From assembly GCA_003255025.1 (NCBI GenBank), contig QANY01004982.1:1139964-1203963 (forward strand): a stretch of 64,000 nucleotides of DNA. Reading direction: 5' to 3'. Numbering within the stretch: the stretch's first letter is position 1; every line of letters begins with the position of its first letter. The position numbers and the translations under genes were made by a program. The stretch is from Datisca glomerata (Eukaryota; Streptophyta; Magnoliopsida; Cucurbitales; Datiscaceae). The notes beneath the pieces are model-generated. The model saw only the letters and a program-made list of their open reading frames with translations, did no database searches and was not told where the DNA came from. Of this stretch, positions 24,783 through 35,558 are shown piece after piece.

Positions 24783-25432
24783 ACTCTCGATTCATGCGCG
24801 CAACATTTTTTGTTGGTGTAAATAAATACCTTTTATTTCATGGTCCGCATAATATTTTGCCATGTCACATTTCGTTAATATCAGTAACAAGGACAAGATA
24901 TAAAATTTCCATTTGACTGTGAATAAGAAATTGGTCAATACCCTAGGGGCATAGAAGTTAAAGACCTTCAGCAACTCCCAAATATTATCAAACCAAGGAT
25001 GAGAGGATGAGGCCATCCCTCCATAGATGCTCAAAATTCCTTCATTCTCTAAGAGAGAAGCTACTTGATTTTCATTAATGCTAGCTCAAAGGCCCTCGTT
25101 AAGCTACAAAATAGCTATAAATTTCAAACAAAGCAACAAACAACTCGAACAACCAAATTACTACATGACTTGAATAGACTAAAAAACTCACACATTGAGT
25201 CACGAGATAGAGTCAAAAGCAAAAGCATCTAAACCTTCGGTTCTCATCTACAGCTTAGTTTTCTAAGAATGTGACTCTTAATGGCAAGAAGAACCCTTGA
25301 GATCCACGCCATTGAGTGAAATAACTCCATCATTTAACGTGAGATGCCAAAATAATATATCAGTTATATGATCAAGCACGGATCAGTATGAGAATGCAAT
25401 GCAGAATGTCAAAAAAATCATATCCCTAAGTA
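24783..25432. other. Gene-free stretch
   Basis: An 80-codon minus-strand frame (24792-25034) has no family I recognise and no introns or partners that would support a gene. Otherwise nothing. Confidence 0.5.
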
Positions 25433-26652
25433 GACCTAATAACGTCACAACATCAAGTCAAACAGTCCCAGTGGATTGGCCATGTTACCACCTACATTGG
25501 ATCAAAATAAATTCAATCCTAACCATAAGTCCTCATGATGCGTTCAGGCTGGGGTATAAAGATTCATTTGTGATGACCACCAATCTAACTCAAGCCGCAT
25601 GGTCCCGTACATCGTTAAAAAGTCCAATATTAATCAAGATGACAACCTTTTTACCAAGAGAAAATTGACAAATGTGAAGAAATCCCTCTTCTGACATAAG
25701 ATACTCTGAGACACCATCATGAATAAGCATCAAACACTTAGATGTTGCGCCACAAACTTTACTACTTAATGACCTCAACGGCATGACATACGCTTGACAT
25801 TCTATTAAATGCACAACCAAAATCTCTGATAAAAACTCATTTCTCCCACCAGAACATATATTATGACTATAACGCTATGCTACAAACACGAGAAGTGGGG
25901 GGAAATTATAGGGGAGAAAAAACACTTAGATTGAACCCACGTAATAAGATTTCCAAGCAAGACCCAATACTCCTACTCTAGGGGATGGGTCACATTAAGT
26001 CTAAACCAAGGACATTATACCATGGACCGACCCTACTAGGACCAAGGCCACAATGATGGCCAAGGCCTCCTCCATGACTGATAATTTGTGTCACGCCACG
26101 TCAGATAATGGATCTCGGCTATCTCGAGTAGTTGTGGTCGTAGGCATGGGAGGACCTCGATCATCCACATGGCCTCGATAGTGTGAGTATTGGCCTCGAT
26201 AGTGTTATAGTCATAATATATGTTCTGGTGGGAGAAGTGAGTTTTTATTAGAGATTTTGGTTGTGCATTTAATAGACCTAATAACATCACAGCATCAAGT
26301 CAAACGCTATGCTACAGACACGAGAAGTGGGGGGAAATTATAGGGAGAAAAAACACTTAGATTGAGGCCCACGTAATAAAATTTCCAAGCAAGACCCAAT
26401 ACTCCTACTCTAGGGGATGGGTCACATTAAGTCTAAACCAACGACATTATACCATGGACCGACCCTACTAGGACTAAGGCCACAATGATGGCCAAGGCCT
26501 CCTCCATGACTGAGGTCCCCTCCACGACCAGAGCAATGGACGTGTCCCCACCTATGCTCACACTATCGAGGCCATGTGGATGATCAAGGTCCTCCCATAC
26601 CTACGACCACAACTACTCGAGATAGCCAAGATCCATTATCTGATGTGGCAAA
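25433..26652. repeat. Scrambled block with nested direct and inverted repeats
   Basis: Order of blocks: X (25433-25463), C (25802-25873), A (25874-26081), inverted B (26092-26187), inverted C (26203-26275), X again (26275-26305), A again (26306-26513), B (26557-26652). A and X are direct repeats. B and C are inverted. A belongs to the LTR family also seen at 19100-19390. Confidence 0.9.
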
Positions 26653-27080
26653 AATATGATAATCAGTCATACATGAAAAATGATAGCTACGTAATAGCTC
26701 TATACGGCAATCTCAATGTTGTTAGAGATGATAAGATCATAACAGAAATCCCCTGAGTTGGAGAATATTCTCTATAAATATATTCACTCATTATAGGAAT
26801 AAGGAAGAAGATACATTGAACCGGGGCGATTGACTGATACATAGTTATTTATAAATATGTAATGAATCATTTAAACGACAAACAATTCTCCTTACTACTA
26901 TTATTCTATAAGCACTTTACTGACTTGATCGTCAGAGTGTAATAGTCGAGTATCACCTCATGTCTCGTTTACTGCTTTCACTATCATTTTTAATTTTACA
27001 AATTTTTTGATAAATCATTGGACGACCTGTGATATTCTTTGCGGTAGATACAAGTGGTTGCATCAACAATCACATCAAAC
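26400..27080 (+). repeat. LTR-like sequence, family shared with 19100-19390
   Basis: TATAAATAT (about 26774-26782) is followed by GAAGATACATTGAACCGGGG, GATTGACTGATACA, CTTTACTGACTTGATCGTC and GATAAATCATTGGACGACC. This is the promoter and R/U5 phrase order of plant LTRs. No partner LTR or coding region is intact. Confidence 0.6.
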
Positions 27081-28120
27081 ATAAAAATTAGTAATAATTA
27101 CTTCCATGTATTCGAATATGGAGGATAAAATGTACCCTAAGTTTTTAATACCCCAAGAAAATAGTCCTAGGGGTAGGTTCATTGCACTCAGATTTGCTCG
27201 CCCAATACTGGTTTCGAATTCCCACACAGCTTAGTTTGCCAAAGCCAACTTTCTACGTTACAACGGTAGCTAAAGTTTAGACTTAAAATAGAACCTTGCT
27301 GGTGTCCTTACCCATAGTTGTAGGATGCTAAGGAGTAATGCTCCTTGGTTAGTATACAACAAACTACCTAGATGCCCATTTTCATACTTGAGGTATAATG
27401 TTAGTTTTCAAATAATATGTATAACCTGGGTCTACATAACTGTAAATATTTCTATACTGATTAGATAATGTGTCAATCATTATTATATTAATATATTATT
27501 CTTCATTAAAATAATTTAATAAATTAACTTATTTATGATTGAGACATCACTTAACAATTAAAACTTAATTTTATAACTTTGTCAATCTAAAATTGCTCAT
27601 AATTGTCTACATGAAAACTAAACTCTAAAAATCCAAATGCATCAATAAATTTACAGTTTTAGCTATTTACCAATTCACTTGACATTTCAAATGTATAATT
27701 AGGTCATTTGATGAGATTGTCACAACTGTTTAACCTCACTTTCGATATAAAAAATAGTACGAGGAGCTTTCGTATAACCCAAATTAATACAGAAATTAAT
27801 TCATAATAATCTAGACAAGAATCACACCAAGGGACTCTTAAGATTAGAAAGTCGGCTAAAATTAAACAAAAAATTCAGTTATCAAATTCCAAATTTTTAA
27901 CATAGTTCCTTGAACGAACTTAAACTTAAATGCCCACGTTTCAATTAAAAAATGAGAGTATTAAGCACTCTGCCAAACATGAACCAGCGACCAAGTCTGG
28001 CTCCGTTCCGTGCCGTCAGTCAAACATTTGAACGCGTTGAACCTCACTTACACTGAACCAATCCCTTTTCCTTTTTTCTCTCTCCTCCTTTCCCTTCCTT
28101 TCCTAGCAATATCCCTATTT
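27081..28120. other. Gene-free stretch upstream of CAF1
   Basis: No gene. GGTTTCGAATTCCC near 27211 resembles a pol III B box, so a decayed SINE at about 27120-27380 is possible but unproved. The last 100 bases belong to the CAF1 promoter. Confidence 0.5.
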
Positions 28121-28126
28121 CAAAAC

Positions 28127-28134
28127 TATATAAA
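28127..28134 (+). promoter_or_regulatory. TATA box of the CAF1 gene
   Basis: TATATAAA, 156 bp before the ATG, followed by a CT-rich leader. Transcription would start near 28160, giving a 5' UTR of about 130 bases. Confidence 0.7.
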
Positions 28135-28289
28135 CCCTAAACATTCTTCACTCTTCATTCAACTCCATCGCCGCCCCAATTCTTCAACACTCACTCTTTC
28201 GCTTTCAGATTTAGACGGAAAATTGGAAAAACGAAGATCAGTCTTCGCCGCCAGAGATTTAATTTGAATTTGAATTTATTTTGGATATA

Positions 28290-29138
28290 ATGTTGAGCGA
28301 GGATTCGAAACCGAATGATTTTAAGCCGATCAAGATTCGCGAAGTATGGGCTTCGAATCTTGAATCGGAATTTGAGTTGATCCGTGGGGTTATTGATCAC
28401 TACCCTTTTATTTCCATGGATACGGAGTTTCCTGGCGTTGTCTTCAGGCCCACCGGCGTTGATCCGAAAAAGCCCTATCATCGCCAACTCCGGCCTTCCG
28501 ATCACTACCGCCTCTTGAAATCAAACGTCGACGCCTTGAATCTCATCCAGGTGGGCCTTACTCTCTCTGATTCGGACGGGAACCTCCCTGATCTCGGCAC
28601 CGACAGCCGGTTCATCTGGGAGTTCAACTTTAGGGATTTCGACGTGGAGCGTGATTCTCACGCGCCGGACTCGATTGATCTTCTGAGGCGGCACGGGATC
28701 GATTTCGAGAGGAACAGGGACGAGGGGATTGATTCTGAACGGTTTGCCGAGTTGATGATGTCGTCGGGACTAGTTTGCAACGACTCGGTGAGTTGGGTGA
28801 CGTTTCACAGCGCGTACGATTTCGGGTACCTGGTGAAGATCCTGACTCGGCGGAGTTTGCCGAGTGGACTGAACGAGTTCCTGGGAGTCCTCAAGGTGTT
28901 TTTCGGTAACAACGTTTACGACGTGAAGCATATGATGCGGTTCTGTAACAGTTTGTACGGCGGGTTGGACCGGGTCGCCAAAACCCTTCATGTGAACCGG
29001 GAGGTTGGAAAGTGCCACCAGGCCGGTTCTGATAGCTTGCTAACTTGGCATGCTTTTCAGAAAATGAGGGATATGTTCTTTGTAAGGGACGGGCCGGAGA
29101 AGCATGCCGGCGTGTTGTATGGATTAGAAGTGTTTTAA
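28290..29138 (+). CDS. CAF1: CCR4-associated factor 1 (CAF1/POP2) poly(A) deadenylase
   Basis: One exon, 282 residues. CAF1 is the DEDD-family 3'-5' ribonuclease of the CCR4-NOT complex and removes poly(A) tails from mRNA in the cytoplasm. All catalytic residues are present: D44 and E46 in SMDTEFPG, D177 in HSAYDFGYL, and H243 and D248 in [11 protein letters not shown]. Other family landmarks are IREVWASNL (16-24), [10 protein letters not shown] (85-94), [13 protein letters not shown] (110-122) and [10 protein letters not shown] (221-230). Length is normal for plants. Intronless CAF1 genes are typical of the stress-inducible plant group (CAF1a/CAF1b in Arabidopsis), and this copy appears closest to that group. 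The start is the ATG at 28290; no in-frame ATG lies upstream within the leader. The gene looks functional. It stands alone among repeats. Confidence 0.96.
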   Translation: MLSEDSKPNDFKPIKIREVWASNLESEFELIRGVIDHYPFISMDTEFPGVVFRPTGVDPKKPYHRQLRPSDHYRLLKSNVDALNLIQVGLTLSDSDGNLPDLGTDSRFIWEFNFRDFDVERDSHAPDSIDLLRRHGIDFERNRDEGIDSERFAELMMSSGLVCNDSVSWVTFHSAYDFGYLVKILTRRSLPSGLNEFLGVLKVFFGNNVYDVKHMMRFCNSLYGGLDRVAKTLHVNREVGKCHQAGSDSLLTWHAFQKMRDMFFVRDGPEKHAGVLYGLEVF

Positions 29139-29583
29139 TTCAATATTATTAATACATAATTAAATTTAATTCATTTTATTAATTATGTTTTTATACTTGA
29201 GAACAAATTACTTCATTCATAGTCAATATTACTGATACATAACAAAATTTATTTTATTTTATTAATTATGTTTTAGTACAAAGTTTTTGTTAGAACAAAT
29301 AGCTTCAGTCACACTAATAGGGGAATTATAGTCACTAATACAGTCACGTTGTAAAAGGTCCATCTTCCAACAAATTGAAAACAATCTTTAAACCGAATAG
29401 CATTCTGAGTAAAGCATGGACCATTTGATTACAATCATGTTTGTTGAAGTTTAATTGTTCATAACGAAGAGATGTCTCCCATTTGATCATTCCACCAATT
29501 TCATTCGCAAAACAATTTGCTCCTTCATAAACAGTAACTTCGGCAACATTAGCAACTAAACAAAGACCACATCCCTTCCTAAT
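29139..29583. other. CAF1 3' flank, no gene
   Basis: AT-rich. A partly repeated phrase (AATATTATTAATACATAAT and AATATTACTGATACATAAC) occurs just after the stop codon. Nothing else is recognisable. Confidence 0.5.
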
Positions 29584-29990
29584 TGTAGATGCAGGAGTAG
29601 TCTAGTCCTAACTCGTGACTTGAACAACGTCTGAGAACGTCAAAGATGACGCCGGGAGATGGAAGGGGGAGCACTCTAGACACTCAAGGGCGGTGACAAA
29701 TGTTTGCTTACTCTCTCTCTAAAAGTGGGAGTTTCTCACTCTAGAATTGAGAGTTTCTCTCTCTAAAATTAGAGCTTCTCTCTCTAAACTTCTCAATCCT
29801 CTTCAAATGAAGGAGGAGTCCTCCTTTTATAGGTGAACAAAAGGAGGGGGACCATTGCAACTAATCCATTGATTAGTTGCAAGCTCGCCAATCAAATCAC
29901 GTCACCTAAGCTGACTGATAATACTTAGGTGAGTAAGAGGAGGATTACACATGAGTCAATCGGGTGCGCCACGTGAGTCTTTATGTAATG
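29584..29990 (-). repeat. Left inverted arm
   Basis: Pairs with 30810-31232. TATA-like sequence on the minus strand near 29826-29836. Confidence 0.85.
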
Positions 29991-30809
29991 ACCATGATCT
30001 AGGGAGAACACGCCTAGTCAGTGAGGTGCAACGACGGTGTTCACCCAACGCTCCTCTACAAAAGTTCTCTCAAACAAAACCTATCCCCAAGGTGGGGGGT
30101 AGCACACCCTCAATATCTAGAGTGGTCGTACCGAGGAGGTATGTTCCCCGTCCTGTATAACGTAGCCTCACCCCTAATCCTACCAATCCACAGCCTCCCG
30201 AGCATTTCCAGGCAACCATACGTCCACCCAAGTTTTTGTCACTTGACTTGGTGGTTTATGATGTGATGACTTGTTGCAATAGTGTAGCTGTCAACCCTCA
30301 TGTACATTTAGTCCCCTATGCAAGCACGATGTAAAGTAATCGGGCTTGTACACAATTTCTCCAATGTAGCAATTAGTCGTATTATCAAGTTCTTGATCCC
30401 TTTATCGTTCCGTTACGTGGTGAATGTGGGATGCGTCGATCCGTCATGCCAAATGTGCCTCATTTGCGTGGTGTAGGCATTTCTATGTGACATGATGTCA
30501 AATTTATAAGACAGGTTTTTGTAGTGCAAATTTTGAAAAAAATCAATTTTTTTTTGGAATTTTTGTTTTTTTGGGAGTCCCCACTCCCTTCTCCCTCTTT
30601 TGAAAAGAAAAAAAATCAAGTCGAGTGGCGACATGAAATAGTGAGGTCGAGCGTGATCGAGCTCGACTAGCGGCATGGTCCGCGGGATGGGCCTTGGCCA
30701 GCATGCTTAGCCAATGTCGCCACTGCGATTTAGTAAATTTCTTTTTGGGAGTCCCCCTCTATAAAAAGGACTAAAAACTCCACCTACCTTTCTCCCATTC
30801 ATTTAAATG

Positions 30810-31232
30810 TCATTTAAGACCCATTTGGTACCACCCGATTAGCTCATATGTAATATTCCTCTTACTCACCTAAGTATGATCAATCAGCTTAGGTGGCGTG
30901 ATTTGATTGACAGGCTTGTAACTAATCAAGGGATTAGTTGCAATGGTTCCCCTCCTTTTGTTCGCCTATAAAAGGAGGACTCCTCCTTCATTTGAGGGGA
31001 TTAGAAATTTAGAGTGAGAAGCTCTCACTTTAAAGAGAAAAGCTCTCATTTATAGAGTGAGAAACTCCCACTTCTAGAGAGAGAGCAAGCATTTGTCAAC
31101 ACCATTTGAGTGTCTAGAGTGCTACCCCTTCATCTCTTGGCGTCCTCCCCGACGTTCTCAAGCGTTGTTCCGGTCACGAGTTAGGACTAGACCACTACTG
31201 CACCTCACTCACGTGATACTCTTGCATCTACA
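30810..31232 (+). repeat. Right inverted arm
   Basis: Pairs with 29584-29990. TATA-like sequence on the plus strand near 30966-30976. Confidence 0.85.
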
Positions 31233-31969
31233 CCAAAATCTATATGCACTATATGAAAAAGAGTTTAAAGTAGAGAAACTTTTTTTATCCTTTCAATTTT
31301 CTTAAAATAAGCACAATTAAGTATTTTACATTTTTTCTCATTTAATTCATATAATCATTACCTTATTTCTTTTCAAGAAAATTTATTTATAAATAATAAT
31401 TAGTAAACTTAAATATTTGTATGATATTACATAATTAGAAATGTGAATATTTGTAAATACTAATTACTTGATCTAGAATATTTATTTATAAGTCAATGGT
31501 AATTGTTTATTGAAATCTATGAATTACATATTATGAAATTTTTATATTATCAATAACAAGAAAATTCATATAAATAAATTTAGAAAAGACGCTAATATAT
31601 TTTTTTTAGTAAGAGACATTATCTCTTAATATCATAAAATCATTTACTAAGAGTATGACCAATTGGTGAAATAAAATTATTTTCTACACTATTAAAATCT
31701 CAAAGAGAAATATTATATATTATGATTTTGAAATTATAAACAAACTAATGTATTCATTATTATTACTATTATATTTTTAGTTTTGATTTACAACAATCTT
31801 AAAAGATAATGTACTTACTTCAAACTTATTATTGATTACAAATTCTATGTATATTTAAAGTTGGTTTAAGATTTTGATAATAAAAAAATAATTTAACACA
31901 TGCGAAATACGTACTTTTCATCTAGTTATCATAAAACCTAGTTATTCATGTTGACCATTAACTCTAAAG
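31233..31969. other. Gene-free AT-rich stretch
   Basis: Very AT-rich with stops in all frames. No repeat unit or transposon end that I can define. Confidence 0.6.
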
Positions 31970-32353
31970 TAAATTGTTATGGTAGTGACATTGATGTGAT
32001 TGTGATGATGGTGTTATAGATAAGTCAAAAGCACATGATGGTCAACTAGTTTTAATGCCACTAGCTGAGTGATTATCTAGCTACAAAGGTCTAGCAGAGA
32101 GTGACAACCTCTACTAGACATATTTGAGGTGAGAATGTAATTTTTACTAATGAATGAGATCTAGACAATAACGAAGGGGTTGAGACACATAGCCACCAAT
32201 GATAGTGGCTTAGAGCCACGTAGAAATGGATAAAAAGTTTTGCTCGAGAATCACAATGAGGAATTAGTGAAGTTGTTGACAAGAGCCTTACCTAAGAAAA
32301 AACATAAGATTTGTCGAGAGATAACATATAAGATGGATTCATCTACATTATTG

Positions 32354-32461
32354 GGAGGTGAAGTTTGTGAGGTCCTTCCATGTGGAGGCATGAACATGTT
32401 TAGCACAGGAGGTGAAGTTTGTGAGGTCCTTCCATGTGGAGGCATGAACATGTTTAGCACA
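32354..32461 (+). repeat. Perfect 54-bp tandem duplication
   Basis: GGAGGTGAAGTTTGTGAGGT begins both copies (32354 and 32408), with no difference that I can see. The unit is 18 codons, so a short local frame stays open across both. The perfection contrasts with the decayed surroundings and points to a recent event. Confidence 0.97.
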
Positions 32462-32699
32462 TTCAACATTCAAGCCAACAATAGCTTAATTGGATAGCCA
32501 CTTAAAAGTGGTGGCGTACAAGTGCAAATTGCATAATGGGAAAAGGTGCAAAGTCAATAACTAGGGTAAGCTGTCAATTGATTTTGGTGAAGAATTGCAA
32601 TTGTGCAATTTTAAGTAACCCGCCTAACAATTGTGAGGTGAGGAAATTAGTTTCAGCAGTTTTGGTGAGCCATCGTACGTGAAGGAAGAGAGACAACAA

Positions 32700-33088
32700 T
32701 GATAATTTGAGGGTGTATTTATGATCATCCGTAACAGTTTGGTATTTAATCTGTTATCTCTATATTTATTTTTTAGAGTTGCTACTTAAGTGAGATCATT
32801 CTATTTTATTCAGCATCCACCTTTAATGGTATATATATATATATATATATTAATTTCTTATTAATGTAAGCCTCTAGTTGAATCTAGAGAAGAAACTCGG
32901 TGCATCTCATTGTTCTTGTCGTAGATGATCTAGTTGGAGTTTGCCTGTGATTTTTTCCTTCACTCAGAAGGATTTTCCAAGCCAAATTTGGTGTTCTTAT
33001 TTTTCTATTTTCCTGTATCTTTAGTTATTATTAAATCTACGTAATATTGAACTGCAGTGATAGCTAGGGATGTGGTACATTTCTGACA
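32700..33088 (+). repeat. Probable Ty1/copia LTR
   Basis: Ends TTTCTGACA at 33088, then two bases and a degenerate initiator-Met primer-binding site. A (TA)n run lies at 32829-32850. The LTR start is not fixed. Confidence 0.45.
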
Positions 33089-33090
33089 AG

Positions 33091-34400
33091 TGGTATTAGA
33101 TCTTGTGTCTCACAATCCTAGCAAGTGATATCAGAGCATGGTTGACATGGTTTACTATTCAGGGTAGTCGTGGAAGTTAATACAAATAAAATAATTAACA
33201 TGAATAAGACTAATGCAAATGCATGAAGGAAAATGGAGGATCAAAAGGTTTCATGCTCCCATTAAAGTTGATACAGCGAAGTCAGTTGACATGAATAAAT
33301 AAGATTAGGAATTGTTGAACCCGCAAGTTGTGGGTTACATTCCTTAGTGAGTGGATGATAATGTTTATCACCATCTAGCGAGTGAAACCTTCGCACACTC
33401 TTTGTGGATGAAGTTAAAGAGTTGTACAAGAGAAAAATAGCTAGAAATAAAGTTTTTCTGATACTAAACCTTGTGAAGCTAAAATATGGACATGGCATAT
33501 CAATAGCATAGCACTTGAATAAGATCTAAAATATCACCAATTAGCTTTCTTCGATGAAAAATAGTTCTTGACTACGAGCCTCAGGCCTTGTTGCTTCTTA
33601 GTTCTTTACTAAACAACTAGAAATATATAAGATTGGGAATTGTTGAACCCATAAGTTATTGGTTACATTCGTTAGTGGGTGGATGATAATGTTTATCATT
33701 ATCTAGCGAGTGAAACCTCCACACACTCTTTGTGGATGAAGCTAGAGAGTTGTATAAGAGAAAAACAGTTAGAAATAAAAAAAAATCTGATGCTACAGCT
33801 TGTGAACCTAAAATATGGAGAGGGCACATTAATCACAAAGCACTTGAATATGATCTAAAATATTACCAATCAACTTTCTTCAATGAAAATAGTTCTTGAC
33901 GATGAGCCTCAGGCCTTATTGCTTCTTAAGCAGTTGGAAAACATGGTTAGTTTCACTAAATAAATTCTCTCTTGATGGTTACGTCTCTATGAGTTCGGTT
34001 AAGAGCAACTTGTTGAATGGAGAAACAAGAAAGAAATCATTGGGTTCTACAGTCAGTCAATCAGAGACTTCTATTACAGAAAATTAAGGGAGAAGACAAA
34101 GTGAATTTGATAGGTAAAAGATTTCGTGCTTTTAGTGTAAGAAGATGGGGCATAAGAAGTTTAAGTGCAGAATATTGAAAAGGAAGCAACATGTGGGCAT
34201 GGTGATAAGCACAATGATGCGACAAGGATAGTTACAGCCACGAGTCAAAATGAGTTTTGTTATCGTACTGGAGAACATAGTGAATGATGTACATGCCTAG
34301 ACAATGATTGGGTAGTTGATGATGCCACCATACATATTACTTCCATAAGAGATAACTTCTCATCTTAAATATCAAGGGACTTTAGTGTTGTGAAGATGGG
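33091..34400 (+). pseudogene. Ty1/copia gag and protease remnant
   Basis: A gag core of the form ETFAHSLWMKL is readable near 33388-33420, and again in the duplicated copy near 33718-33750. The zinc knuckle Cx2Cx4Hx4C is at 34127-34168 (CKKMGHKKFKC after the first Cys), with a TAG at 34133-34135 inside it. Downstream, DWVVDDATIHIT (about 34303-34338) sits where the protease Asp-Ser-Gly motif belongs and has lost it. GNDGTSQITWIGD follows near 34400. The segment is riddled with stops. Confidence 0.8.
33301..33931 (+). repeat. 330-bp direct duplication inside copia gag
   Basis: GAATTGTTGAACCC is at 33307 and 33637. The copies share GGATGATAATGTTTATCA, CACACTCTTTGTGGATGAAG and GAGCCTCAGGCCTT in order. 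Both are independently mutated, so the duplication is not recent. Confidence 0.93.
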
Positions 34401-35080
34401 GAATGATGGTACCTCCCAAATTACGTGGATTGGAGATGCGTTTCTAGAGGTGAATATCAGATGTAAACTAGTACTCAATAATGTGAATGATGAGGCTTAT
34501 TACAAATACTTTCATGAAGGTAATTGAAAGCTCATCAAATGGTCTATGGTAATCACTAGAGGAGGGAAAAAGCCTACGTTCAACAAGACATCGATGAAGC
34601 TCATCGAGGGTTTTGTGAAAGTAGTGATGAATAATATCACAAGTGAATTACTACAAGAAACGATATGATCCAACTGAAAAGAAAATTACTAGAAACTGAA
34701 ATGTGAAATTTTTCAATGAACATATTATTGTAGGTTTGACAATAGTCGAAAAGTCTTAGCCTGATGAAATTGGGGTAGATCCAATTTCTACATCTCCGGG
34801 GAATGGTGATAATACTGACATTGATGGTGATTGTGCTAATGAGGTGTTATTGATAAGTTAACAACACATGATACTCAATCAATTTTAGTGCCATCAGCTG
34901 ATGTGATTATCTTACTACAAAGGTCTAGCAGAGAGTGACAATCCTCTACTAGACGTACTCAAGGTGAGAATATAATTTTTATTGATGAGAGAGATTGAGA
35001 ACACTACGAAAGAGCTGGGACAGTTAGCTCCCAAGAGAAATGGGTAAGAGTCATATAGAAATGGATGGAAGCTCGGAATG

Positions 35081-35516
35081 GCAATAGAAAATTGGTGAGA
35101 ATTACTTATTTTTGTCCTAGATTTCTTTTAAAGAGAATTAAGTTTAAATTGAATTGGTTGCTGTAATTGTAGATTCATTCAACCAAATTATTAAAATTGA
35201 TGGATTTCATTTTTCTTTTCAATAAATTGTCATCCAACTATGGGCATTCCTTGACCAAGCCATAGCACGAAACATATAATTATAGTACTTATTAAATTAT
35301 CTTGTTTATTGTATCTATACTACGATATATTGTTGATTCATTCTGACCTTTTAGTTTACATTATATTTTATTAGTTTAATTATAAATGTTATATGCATAT
35401 TATCAATTTAAAAATATAAAGTTATTAACTAATAAAAAATTATCCAAAATCATCAGTAGTTTATTTATGCACCTACATACGTAAAAGAAATATGAAGTTG
35501 ACATTTAAAATATAGA

Positions 35517-35558
<42 letters not shown>

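Larger units (their letters stand above)
29584..31232. mobile_element. Element with roughly 400-bp inverted ends
   Basis: The left end (29584 to about 29990) reappears inverted at about 30810-31232. Outermost bases are TGTAGATGCA and its complement. Each arm holds CCTATAAAAGG, which would drive transcription outward, a tract of AGAGAGAGAAGCTCTCA-like repeats, and GTCACGAGTTAGGACTAGAC. The right arm has about 20 extra bases near its tip. Two readings are possible: a non-autonomous Mutator-like element, whose long inverted ends can hold promoters, or two LTRs of one family facing outward. No target duplication was found, and the middle has no conserved gene. Confidence 0.65.
31970..35080 (+). 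mobile_element. Decayed Ty1/copia elements, apparently head to tail
   Basis: Order on the plus strand: a pol-region block (31970-32240), an LTR-like region ending CTGACA at 33088, a primer-binding-site-like TGGTATTAGATC (33091-33102), gag with a zinc knuckle, a protease remnant, then a second copy of the pol-region block (34790-35060). A pol block before the LTR and again after gag-protease fits a tandem of two elements sharing an LTR. Stops occur throughout. Confidence 0.75.

Noticed and set aside
24792..25820. Frames of 76-89 codons on both strands
   Set aside because: No recognisable domain, no introns; they lie in and beside rearranged repeat DNA.
27120..27380. SINE or tRNA-derived element suggested by a B-box-like GGTTTCGAATTCCC
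   Set aside because: No convincing A box, tail or target duplication.
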